Source: DAIQNV01 sp036788215 (GTDB lineage: Bacteria > Planctomycetota > Phycisphaerae > Phycisphaerales > UBA1924). Taken from it: a stretch of 64,000 nucleotides of DNA. Positions within the stretch are counted from its first letter, which is position 1. Each line of letters begins with the position of its first letter. A model generated the notes under the pieces. That model did no database searches. It was given only the letters and a program-made list of their open reading frames with translations, and was not told where the DNA came from. The stretch lies in the NCBI GenBank assembly GCA_036788215.1, contig DAIQNV010000002.1, positions 1 to 64,000 on the forward strand, in the 5' to 3' direction. The position numbers and the translations under genes were made by a program. Shown piece after piece: positions 56,454 to 64,000 of the stretch.

Positions 56454-59429
56454 TTACGGGCAGCCGGCGGTGAAGGCGGCGAGGAACGCCGAGATGTCCG
56501 CGAAGGTGAACGACCCGATCGGGTCCGCGAGGTCAGCCGCGGCATCAGCGGAGCTGAAGGCTGCGAGGAAGGCGGAGATGTCCGCGAAGGTCAGGCTGTT
56601 GAAGGGCTGCGCGAGGTCCGCGGGGTTGCAACCGAGGACGGGGTCGACGCACGAGAACTTGGTGGCCCGGAAGTTGTCGATGCCCGCCTCGACGACGCCT
56701 CCGGGATCGGGGTCGGCCGCGATGAAGCGGACGCGGATCCGGTCGGTGGCGAGGGCCGGTACGACATCGATCGTGTAGGTGCGCCAGGCCGATTGCGTGC
56801 TCGTGATGGTGTCGACGGGGATCCAGTTCGCGCCGCCGGTGGTGGAGATGTCGAACGAGAGCGCATCACCGGGGGCGTTGTTGAATCCGTCGTACCAGTA
56901 GTCGAAGGAGATCGTGCCTCCGCCGGTCATGTCGATGAGGGGGCTGGTGAGGACGGTGGAGCCCCCGTCGACATCCTCGTTCGGGGTGTTGCCGGTGACG
57001 AAGCACTGGCCGGACCCGTCGGAGTCGGTCGGCGGGTCGTTGCGCCCGAAGTTGCCCGGGACGCCCCGCTCCCAGGCCCCGGTCGCCGGGTTGCCGGAGA
57101 CCACCCAGCCCTGATCGGTCTGGAAATTGTCGGCGAACGGCTCGATGAACTCGCCGATCGCCGCGGTGTAGGCGGCGGAGGGCGCATCCTCCGGGAGGGT
57201 GATCGTGGTCCCCTCGACGGTGGAGGCCCGAATGTAGTACTCGAAGGTGTCATCGCACGCGAACGCCGGCAGCATCGCGTCGTAGTCGGTCCCGGAAACG
57301 AGGGTCAGAGGCGAAGCCTGGAACGCCCCCCCGTTCCGCCGGACGAAGAGCGTGGGCGAGGCCGGGTCGAGGCTCTCGACGCCCTCGACGAATCGCACGC
57401 GGACGCCGGTCTGCACGCCGGGATCGACGAAGTCCGGGCGACCATTCGGGAAATCGCCTGAGAGCGCAACCACCGTCAGCGTGAAGTTCCCGGGGTTGAC
57501 GTCGAAGAAGACATTGTTGGTGGGCTCGACCTTGATGCGAGCCGCCGAGGTGCTGATTGCGGGGAAGGTGACAAACTGCGAGCCGTCGTTCGGCGTGTTG
57601 GAGGCGAGGGTGATGGGGAACGTCTGCCCGCCATCGGTGGACAGCAGGATGTTCACCGACGACGCGTTGATGGGCGCCGCGTTGGTGCCGTTGACGGTCC
57701 AGGTCACGGTCGTGCCCCCGCCGAGGTCGGCGCCGGCAGCGGGCGCGGTGACATCGAAGGGCCCGGCGGAGCCGACGACGTTGAGGACGACATCATCGGT
57801 CGCGATGCCCCCCCGCCCGTCGCGGGCGACCACGCGGAAGTCCATGGCCCGCCCGAGCGTGGGAAGCTTCTCGCGGATGTTAGAGACATTGTTCAGCGTG
57901 TTGGAGAGCTGCGGGAAGAAGCGGAAGGGCTCCGTGGTCGGATCGAAGGACCTGAACAGCGGGCTGGACCCGTTATCTGCGGAGCTGAGGGCGACCGCCG
58001 GCCCGAGGTCCCGCTGCTCCCACGCGTAGGTGAGGCCGTCCCCGTTGGGATCGGACCCCGACGCGGTGAGAACGAAGGGCGTCCGCGTCGGGATGGAACG
58101 GTCCGGACCCGCGCTCACGACCGGATCCGCGTTCCCGGTGCCGGTGATCGTGGCGCAGGAGTTGGCAAACCCGGTGACCAGGTTGCGGATCTCGCTGATG
58201 CTGATGGAGTGGAAGTGGGTATCCGAGACGTTCTGGACGTTGTCCGAGCCGCAGATGCCGGCGTAGGCCATGATCGTGTTGCCCGACCCGGGCTCGTAGG
58301 CGGTGGAGCCGTTGCGGTTGCCACCGGAGCACGACCCGTTGACCCCGTTGAAGGTGTGGTTGGCCCCGAACTGGTGCCCCATCTCGTGGGCCACGTAGTC
58401 GACGTAGAACACGTCACCGATCGGGCTGTTCAGCCCGGTGAGCCCGCGGCCCTTCGACGACCCGCAGACCACCCCGAGCCCCGCGACGCCGCCGCCGGAG
58501 GTCTGGAAGAGGTGGCCGATGTCGTAGGCCCCTGAGCCGATAACGCTGTTGATGACGCCGGTGATGTTGTTCAGGTCGCCGGAGTTGTTGGACCACGGAT
58601 CGGTGCTGGGGTTGGTGTAGATCAGCAGGTCGTTGTTCGCGACGAGCTGCAGGCGGACCGAGACGTCCGTCTCGTAGATCCCGGTGACGCGGTTCATCGC
58701 GGTCACGACCGCCGCAAGGCCCGAGGACACGGTGCCGCCGTGGAACTGGGTGTAGTTCCCGGTGACCGCGACCGCCGCACGATAGGTCCGGAGCTGCTCA
58801 CCGATGAGCAGGCTGTTCTGAGTCGGCGCGATCGCGTCGAGAACCGCCGCCGGGGCGTGCTCGTGGAACTGGCAGGACCACTCCACCGGGCGGGAGTAGT
58901 CACGCCGGTAGTAGCTCGTGTGCAGCGTGCTGTCATCAGCGCTGTAGCGGTCGATGTACCACGAGCCGTTGGGCGTCCGCACCTGCGCGTCGAAGCCCGA
59001 GGGCGTCTTGGTCAGCCTTGCGGTCGCGTGGGGGTCATCGATCCCGTAGGCGACGTAGGTCCGGATGTCGGGGTAGCGGGCCTGAAGCTCGGGCGCCATG
59101 ACAGGAGCCTCGACGACCCGGAATGCCTGCGTGTTCCCATCGGGGTCGGGCAGTTCGAGGATCAGCGCGTCGACCGGGCGGCCCGGGACCCGCTCCATCG
59201 GCGCGCGGGCGAGCGCCGCCCGCATAGCCGCGGGGTCGATCCGGACCGCGCGGAACGCCTGCGGGCGGACCCAAGGCTCCGCCGCCTCGTCCGCAGCCCC
59301 GATCGCCTCCACCGGGCGGAAAAACCCCGCGGGAGCCGCAACATCGGCACCAGCCGCGTGGAATGACGCGACCAGGCCGACACACGCCGCAACCACGCGG
59401 CTTCTCAAGTGGCATGCACGCACGGACAT
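56454..59429 (-). CDS. secreted zinc metalloprotease (metzincin/reprolysin type) with GC-type dockerin tail
   Basis: 991 residues. Signal peptide; propeptide-like region to about 175; catalytic domain with YVAHEMGHQFGANHTF (HExxHxxGxxH zinc site near 345-356) and the Met-turn region IMAYAGICG; then Ig-like/cadherin-like domains (about 435-800), a jelly-roll segment (about 780-920) with FDYWYDGFNN, and two dockerin-type repeats ending GCP. It degrades proteins outside the cell. ATG 59429 lies directly after AAGGGG; a GTG at 59423 has better spacing, so the first two residues are uncertain. Downstream of the photolyase on the same strand. Confidence 0.92.
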   Translation of the reverse strand: MSVRACHLRSRVVAACVGLVASFHAAGADVAAPAGFFRPVEAIGAADEAAEPWVRPQAFRAVRIDPAAMRAALARAPMERVPGRPVDALILELPDPDGNTQAFRVVEAPVMAPELQARYPDIRTYVAYGIDDPHATARLTKTPSGFDAQVRTPNGSWYIDRYSADDSTLHTSYYRRDYSRPVEWSCQFHEHAPAAVLDAIAPTQNSLLIGEQLRTYRAAVAVTGNYTQFHGGTVSSGLAAVVTAMNRVTGIYETDVSVRLQLVANNDLLIYTNPSTDPWSNNSGDLNNITGVINSVIGSGAYDIGHLFQTSGGGVAGLGVVCGSSKGRGLTGLNSPIGDVFYVDYVAHEMGHQFGANHTFNGVNGSCSGGNRNGSTAYEPGSGNTIMAYAGICGSDNVQNVSDTHFHSISISEIRNLVTGFANSCATITGTGNADPVVSAGPDRSIPTRTPFVLTASGSDPNGDGLTYAWEQRDLGPAVALSSADNGSSPLFRSFDPTTEPFRFFPQLSNTLNNVSNIREKLPTLGRAMDFRVVARDGRGGIATDDVVLNVVGSAGPFDVTAPAAGADLGGGTTVTWTVNGTNAAPINASSVNILLSTDGGQTFPITLASNTPNDGSQFVTFPAISTSAARIKVEPTNNVFFDVNPGNFTLTVVALSGDFPNGRPDFVDPGVQTGVRVRFVEGVESLDPASPTLFVRRNGGAFQASPLTLVSGTDYDAMLPAFACDDTFEYYIRASTVEGTTITLPEDAPSAAYTAAIGEFIEPFADNFQTDQGWVVSGNPATGAWERGVPGNFGRNDPPTDSDGSGQCFVTGNTPNEDVDGGSTVLTSPLIDMTGGGTISFDYWYDGFNNAPGDALSFDISTTGGANWIPVDTITSTQSAWRTYTIDVVPALATDRIRVRFIAADPDPGGVVEAGIDNFRATKFSCVDPVLGCNPADLAQPFNSLTFADISAFLAAFSSADAAADLADPIGSFTFADISAFLAAFTAGCP

Positions 59430-59587
59430 CCCCTTCTCGATTTTCGGGTTGTGTCAGCACAATCCCGCAGAGGTCTTCCCGAGCCGGGCCCCACGAGACC
59501 CGGGACGGGCAAGGTACCCGGGATCGGGCCCGAAGGGAAGCCCGACGCCGCCACAAGCCACCCGGGCGCGGGGGTCGTAGGGCTCGA

Positions 59588-61168
59588 TCACGAGACGCCG
59601 CCAACGCCGAACCGTTTCCGGAGCTTCGCGGCGCTGGCGGTGATCTCCACGCGCTCCTCGTTCTTGATGCGGTCGGCGTTCTTCAGCATCATCGCCATGC
59701 GGTTATTGCCCTTGAACCGCTCCCCGTGGCGGAACAGGAAGTCCCAGAAGAACACGTTGAACGGGCACGCGTCGTCGCCGGAGCGGGCGTCGAGCTTGTA
59801 CCGGCAGTTCTCGCAGTAGTTCGACATGCGGGAGATGTACTTGCCCGACGCGGCGTAGGGCTTCGTGCCCACGACCCCGTGGTCGGCGTGCTGGGACATG
59901 CCGATGGTGTTCGGGTTGCTCGCCCAGTCGACCGCATCAACGAACATCGCCAGGTACCAGTCGGCGACCCGGCGCGGATGCACGCCCGCGAGCATCGCGA
60001 AGTTACCCATCACCATCAGGCGCGGGATGTGGTGGGCGAAGCCATGATCGAGCACGGACCGCACGCAGTCCCGCATGCACGCCATGTCGGTATCCGCGGT
60101 CCAGTAGAACCCGGGCAGGTCACCCTGCTGCCCGAGCCCGTTGCGGTTCGGGTAGTCATCCCCCTGCGTCCAGTACACGCCCCGGATGAACTCCCGCCAC
60201 CCCAGCCACTGGCGCACGAAGCCCTCGACCGCGTTCAGCGGAGCCTTTCCTGCGTGGTACGCCCCGACCGCCTTCTCGACGCAGTCCCGCGGATCGAGCA
60301 ACTTCAGATTGCCCGAGGAACTGAGCAGCGAGTGGTAAAGGAAGGGCTGCTCGGTCCACATCGCGTCCTCGTACTTCCCGAAGAGACGCAGGCGATGCTC
60401 GACAAAGTCATCCAGGGCCCGCCCCGCCTGGTCCCGCGTCACGGGCCAGCGGAAGCCATCGAGCGACCCATGGCTGTCCGGGTACCGCGAGGCAACGAGG
60501 TCGAGGACCTCCTTCGTGATGTCCGTGAGACGGGGCGTGTAGGGCTTCGGCGGGTTCGGCGTGGTCTTGAACGCGTCCCGGTTGTCCTTGTCAAAGTTCC
60601 ACCCGCCACCGACCGGCGTCTTCCCGTCCTCCTCCATCAGCACGCCGAACCGCTTGCGCTGCTCGCGGTAGAAGAACTCCATCGTGAGCTGCTTTCGGCC
60701 CTTTGCCCACGTCTCGAACCGCTCGAGAGGCGTAAAGAAGTGCGCATCCTCGTGCACACGCACCGGGATGCCGAACTCGCCCTCCCAGGCCTGCACCATC
60801 TTGAGAACGCGCCAGTCGCCCGGATGAACGCAGTGGATCTCCTCGGGCCGCAGCTTCCCGACCGCTCGCCTGACCTCGCTGTCGAAACGCTGCGTGTTGT
60901 AGGGGTCGTTCGCCGTGACATACCGGACGCGGTGCCCCGTCTCCGCGAGGTCGACCGCGAAGTGCCGCATCGCCGCGAAGAAGAGCGCGGTCCGCTGCCT
61001 GTGCGAGGGCACGACGGACTGCTCCTCGTCCGTCTCCATCATCAGCACGGCGTCCTTCGCCTTGTCGATCTCCGCGAGGGGCCCGAACGACCCGTCGAGC
61101 TGATCTCCGAAGACGACCACCAGTCGCCGGGCCTTCCGCGTGTCGTTCAGGGGTGGGAAAGCGGCCAT
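59588..61168 (-). CDS. iron-sulfur (6-4) photolyase / bacterial cryptochrome (FeS-BCP)
   Basis: 526 residues. RRLVVVFGDQLDGS opens the alpha/beta domain, followed by the FAD-binding helical domain with RQWLGWREFIRGVYWTQGDDY and MVMGNFAMLAGVHPRRVADWYL. Cysteines in MRDCV, YCENC and DACPFN are those that ligate the 4Fe-4S cluster in PhrB-type enzymes. ASNPNTIGMSQHADHGVVGTKPY is the highly conserved active-site stretch. It repairs UV (6-4) photoproducts in a light-dependent way. Followed closely upstream by two membrane protein genes, as a four-gene unit. Confidence 0.95.
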   Translation of the reverse strand: MAAFPPLNDTRKARRLVVVFGDQLDGSFGPLAEIDKAKDAVLMMETDEEQSVVPSHRQRTALFFAAMRHFAVDLAETGHRVRYVTANDPYNTQRFDSEVRRAVGKLRPEEIHCVHPGDWRVLKMVQAWEGEFGIPVRVHEDAHFFTPLERFETWAKGRKQLTMEFFYREQRKRFGVLMEEDGKTPVGGGWNFDKDNRDAFKTTPNPPKPYTPRLTDITKEVLDLVASRYPDSHGSLDGFRWPVTRDQAGRALDDFVEHRLRLFGKYEDAMWTEQPFLYHSLLSSSGNLKLLDPRDCVEKAVGAYHAGKAPLNAVEGFVRQWLGWREFIRGVYWTQGDDYPNRNGLGQQGDLPGFYWTADTDMACMRDCVRSVLDHGFAHHIPRLMVMGNFAMLAGVHPRRVADWYLAMFVDAVDWASNPNTIGMSQHADHGVVGTKPYAASGKYISRMSNYCENCRYKLDARSGDDACPFNVFFWDFLFRHGERFKGNNRMAMMLKNADRIKNEERVEITASAAKLRKRFGVGGVS

Positions 61169-61169
61169 G

Positions 61170-61643
61170 TCACGCGTCCACGCTCTGCGCCGCCGCCCGC
61201 GCGATCAGCAAAGCCACAACCGCCTTCGCCGTCCACGCGAGCGTACGGGGCCAGTTGATCGCGACGAGCCGACGGTGCGTTTCCGCGTCGAACCCCGCCC
61301 CCAGCCGCGCGTGCAGGGGCACGGCGCCGAAGAACGTCAACGCCCACACCGCCGCCAGCAGCGTCGCGTTGGCGACCAGCAGGCCCACCGGCAGACCGGC
61401 CGGGCGGGCGAGCAGCAGGAGCACCGCCAGCGCCGCCTCTGTCAGCATCAGCGGCGCCACGATGATCGTCGTGCGCGACTGGTGGATCGTCTCGTACGCC
61501 GCGAACGCCTCCGACCCCACCCGCGCAAAGAGCGGATAGTGCACCACCTGCACGAACCACACCAGCCCGCACATCAGCAGCGTCGCGAAGGCGTGCACCC
61601 ACGCCGCCGCCTCCGCAGTCTGGCTGTTCACGAGGTCGCTCAT
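61170..61643 (-). CDS. four-helix membrane protein, function unknown
   Basis: 157 residues with four predicted helices (about 12-34, 58-80, 83-108, 130-152). VQVVHYPLFARVG and FFGAVPLHARL are shared features of a widespread small family (DUF1772-like). No catalytic residues. It overlaps the SelL-like gene by four bases and ends one base before the photolyase start codon, so these three genes are co-transcribed. Possibly a membrane partner in the same stress response. Confidence 0.75.
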   Translation of the reverse strand: MSDLVNSQTAEAAAWVHAFATLLMCGLVWFVQVVHYPLFARVGSEAFAAYETIHQSRTTIIVAPLMLTEAALAVLLLLARPAGLPVGLLVANATLLAAVWALTFFGAVPLHARLGAGFDAETHRRLVAINWPRTLAWTAKAVVALLIARAAAQSVDA

Positions 61644-62644
61644 GCGGGTGAGGGAGTCCGCGCGGGCGCCGCTGAGGCCCCGGCGAGTTCGCAGTAGTCG
61701 GGCCGGTCCGCCGCGGTGGTGTGCGCATACGCCCGGACGATCTTCTCATCACGCACCAGGAACGCCCCGGGCATCTGGAACCCATCCCCCTCCAGTCTGC
61801 CCACCAGGTGCCCACGCAGCGTCGCCGCGAACCCACGCGCCCACACCCGAGGCCCAAAGAGCTGTGCCCACGACCCCCGCGCCAGATCAAAGCTGCGGTA
61901 CAGCCGACGACCCGGGTCCGCGATGTGCGCCGTCCCCGAGAGCCCGTACCGCCCCAGCACATCCTCGAACTCGTTGGGATCCGACATGTGCACCAACGCC
62001 AGCCGCGTCCCGGCAGCATCCAGGGCAGGCTTCACCCGCGCCAGATCCGCGAGCGCCTCCTTGCAGAAGGTGCACCCCGCGTGACGCAGGAAGACGACCA
62101 GCGTCGGCGCCCCGCGCGACAGTTCCGCCAGGCTCGCCCCATCCCGCGCCCGCGCCTCCCGCATCGCGCTGGCGGGGTCCGTCCCCTCAGCCGCCCCACC
62201 ACCCGTGTTCGCCCTCAACGCCCCGAGCAGCATCGCCCCGAACGGGATCCACCAGATCAGGTCGTTCGTCGGAATCGTGACGCCAAACTCCGCGGGCACC
62301 ACCGCCACGAACGGGAGAGACGACAACCCAAGCCACCCCGCCACCACGCCCGACGCGTACCCGATCGGCCCGAAAAGCTTGCCCAGAAACCCGACGAGCA
62401 CGATCGGCCAATGCCGAAACGGATCGCCTGCAGCGATCCAGTACCCCACGCCGTACACGCCGACGATCATGCCGACGCACTGCCAGATGAAGGGATACAC
62501 AGGCTCCGCGAGCCCCGTCAGGTGAAACAGCCACGCCGGGTACAGAACCGTCAGCAGGCCCCAGATCACGTTGTACACCGCCGCTGCCCGCAGCCATCCG
62601 GTCATCCACGTCGGAGCGGTGTTGTCGTCGAGTACCAGCTTCAT
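61640..62644 (-). CDS. membrane protein fused to SelL-related peroxiredoxin-like domain
   Basis: 334 residues. Four N-terminal helices (about 12-34, 48-70, 78-100, 128-145) are joined to a thioredoxin-fold domain from about 175: PTLVVFLRHAGCTFCKEAL holds the CxxC, then FEDVLGRYGLSG and GAFLVRDEKIVRAYAH. The thioredoxin part is of the SelL/AhpC-TSA2 type, where the pair is UxxU or CxxC. It would reduce a peroxide or disulfide at the membrane. Both parts also occur separately in other genomes. Overlaps the next gene by four bases. Confidence 0.82.
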   Translation of the reverse strand: MKLVLDDNTAPTWMTGWLRAAAVYNVIWGLLTVLYPAWLFHLTGLAEPVYPFIWQCVGMIVGVYGVGYWIAAGDPFRHWPIVLVGFLGKLFGPIGYASGVVAGWLGLSSLPFVAVVPAEFGVTIPTNDLIWWIPFGAMLLGALRANTGGGAAEGTDPASAMREARARDGASLAELSRGAPTLVVFLRHAGCTFCKEALADLARVKPALDAAGTRLALVHMSDPNEFEDVLGRYGLSGTAHIADPGRRLYRSFDLARGSWAQLFGPRVWARGFAATLRGHLVGRLEGDGFQMPGAFLVRDEKIVRAYAHTTAADRPDYCELAGASAAPARTPSPA

Positions 62645-62677
62645 GGCGTCTTCATCGGCCTCGCGGGGCGGGCAGGG

Positions 62678-63433
62678 TCAGCCCTTGCCCTTGATCGCGG
62701 CAAGGCCGCCGTCCACGCCGATCACCTGGCCCGTCACCCAACTCGACTCCGGGCCCAGCAGCCAGTCGATCGCCGGGGCGGTGTCCTCGGGACGCCCGAG
62801 CCGCCCGAGGGGGTGCAGGGCCTCGCTCGCCTTCCGGGCCTGGTCGCTCGAGGTCAGCCGCTCCGCCATGGGCGTATCGACCAGCCCCGGCGCGATGCAG
62901 TTGACCCGCACGCCCGAGGGCGCCAGGCTCGCCGCCGCCGACTGCGAGAGCGCGATCACCGCGCCCTTCGCCGCCGCGATCACCTCGTGGCTCACGAGCC
63001 CCGTCCGCGCCGCGCAGCTGGAGATCAGCACGAGACTCCCCGAGCCCGCCTTCCGCATGGGCTTGCTCGCCGCCCGCACCAGCGCCATCGCGGTCTTCAC
63101 ATTCAGGTCCATCGTCTGCTGGTAATCCGCCTCGGAGACGGTGTGCACCGGCTTGATCACAATCGACCCCGCCATGTTCACCGCGCCATCGAGCCTGCCG
63201 AAGTCCTCGACCACCGACTGCACAAGCCCATCAACCGCGTCAAAGCTGCTCGCGTCGCAGACCCGCGTCTCGGCGCCCGTCTCCGACGCATACGCCTTCA
63301 GACGCCCCTCGTCCCGCGACGCCGCGATGACGCGGGCCCCTCGCGCGAGCAGCCTCCTCGTCAGGGCGGTCCCCTGGCCACCGGCGCCGCCGATGAGCAG
63401 ATAAACGGGTGCAGAATCAGATGCTTCGGACAT
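62678..63433 (-). CDS. short-chain dehydrogenase/reductase with altered catalytic motif
   Basis: 251 residues. LLIGGAGGQGTAL replaces the usual TGxxxGIG loop, NMAGS is the NAG motif, and ISSCAART carries the serine. The catalytic YxxxK reads VIAAAKG, with Ile where Tyr should be, a variant also seen elsewhere in the family; catalysis may differ or be lost. GQVIGVDGGL closes the fold. ATG 63433 has GGAGG five bases upstream. 33 bases before the SelL-like gene, probably first gene of the photolyase unit. Confidence 0.85.
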   Translation of the reverse strand: MSEASDSAPVYLLIGGAGGQGTALTRRLLARGARVIAASRDEGRLKAYASETGAETRVCDASSFDAVDGLVQSVVEDFGRLDGAVNMAGSIVIKPVHTVSEADYQQTMDLNVKTAMALVRAASKPMRKAGSGSLVLISSCAARTGLVSHEVIAAAKGAVIALSQSAAASLAPSGVRVNCIAPGLVDTPMAERLTSSDQARKASEALHPLGRLGRPEDTAPAIDWLLGPESSWVTGQVIGVDGGLAAIKGKG

Positions 63434-63516
63434 GGATACCTCCGGGTCCGTACCGGTTCGGGTCGACACCGACGCCCGATGCGGCCCCACCGCCCACCGA
63501 CGGGATGAATCCCGGC

Positions 63517-63990
63517 TCAGGCCTCCAGATCGTCCTGCGGGAGCAAAGCGTCCGGCTGCTTGCCCATGGGCCCGAACCAGACCATGCAGAACAGGGGCCA
63601 CGCCAGCCCGACCACCAGCCCCGCCCCGATCCCGAGAAGGCCCGTCACCCCCGAACCCGCACGCTGCTGCTCGACCTGCTCGCGGATCGCCTCGCCAAAC
63701 TCTGTGTCGCCATGCTGCTCCAGCCAGGCGTCCATCGCCTTCTCCTGCTCCACCTGGCCGTGCAGTTGGGCGTACACGCCGAACCCCGTCGCCAGCACCG
63801 CCGCGAGCGCGTAGACGATGTGCAGCGACCGCCCGTTCGCGAGACGGCGCAGCGTCTGCACACCCGCCACGACCAGCAGGATGTTCAGCCCGAGGCTGAG
63901 CGCGATCGACACCATCAGGATCGCATCCACCGGCGGGCTGAAGGGCGGAGGCGGCGCATCACCAAGCTGCGGCCCCATAACGGCCTCCAT
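63517..63990 (-). CDS. two- or three-helix membrane protein, function unknown
   Basis: 157 residues. Helices at about 24-45, 58-75 and 115-140 with a charged loop (GQVEQEKAMDAWLEQHGD) between. No family recognised. ATG 63990 has GGAG six bases upstream at the very edge of the window; the frame is open beyond, so an earlier start cannot be excluded. 83 bases upstream of the SDR gene on the same strand. Confidence 0.6.
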   Translation of the reverse strand: MEAVMGPQLGDAPPPPFSPPVDAILMVSIALSLGLNILLVVAGVQTLRRLANGRSLHIVYALAAVLATGFGVYAQLHGQVEQEKAMDAWLEQHGDTEFGEAIREQVEQQRAGSGVTGLLGIGAGLVVGLAWPLFCMVWFGPMGKQPDALLPQDDLEA

Positions 63991-64000
63991 GATCGGCTCC

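Overview
The window reads as a high-GC planctomycete, most likely a marine member of the Phycisphaerales. Three secreted proteins (33496-34218, 34397-36024, 56454-59429) end in one or two copies of the ADLxxPFGxLTFADIxAFL-type module closed by GCP, the so-called GC-type dockerin tail known from that order. A fused CcsB-CcsA cytochrome c maturation protein, a prepilin-like protein and a sulfatase next to a GH16 enzyme fit the same group. No rRNA, tRNA, CRISPR array or insertion sequence was seen. Genes are dense, with many 4-base stop/start overlaps.

Layout. 1-1996: the end of an esterase, an empty 470-base stretch, then a cupin and an isochorismatase-like hydrolase. 2129-10732: an HxlR-type regulator heads a minus-strand operon of SRPBCC lipoprotein, penicillin-acylase-family lipoprotein, membrane fusion protein and RND pump, with a divergent SDR gene; a perfect palindrome sits on the shared promoter. 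10817-18076: a nitrite-to-ammonia module (nrfH, nrfA, a CcsBA fusion, an outer-membrane porin, a lipoprotein) in which the porin has an in-frame amber codon and the fusion gene has two frameshifts. 18181-23964: a complete tripartite RND pump. 24033-27276: sulfatase plus GH16, and a divergent ECF sigma factor. 27283-33244: a third RND system whose membrane fusion gene has an in-frame amber codon.

33390-43604 looks like a beta-glucan (laminarin-like) locus: a dockerin-tailed secreted protein, a GH16-CBM6-dockerin enzyme, a GH2/GH5-like enzyme, a prepilin-like protein, a LacI-family regulator and a very large protein that resembles the GH149/GH161/GH94 phosphorylases. A 13-base motif (GGWACAGTTACGR) lies once upstream of each of four transcription starts here, always in the same orientation, and in two cases directly after a recognisable -10 box; it is the best candidate operator of the LacI regulator. 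The locus contains a 100-N scaffold gap whose flanks are an unmerged 55-base overlap; collapsing it restores one open frame.

43756-48261 is the most unusual region: a HemN-like radical SAM enzyme, an HpaB-type flavin-dependent hydroxylase, a short protein resembling the N-terminal part of an adenylate-forming ligase, a small coiled-coil protein and a protein resembling photoactive yellow protein that keeps the chromophore cysteine but has lost other pocket residues. A strong terminator closes it. 48398-54501 is a two-partner secretion pair. 54516-63990 holds an M61 peptidase, a large dockerin-tailed zinc metalloprotease, an iron-sulfur photolyase, small membrane proteins, a SelL-like redox protein and an SDR.

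All functional calls come from reading motifs by eye; no database search was made.
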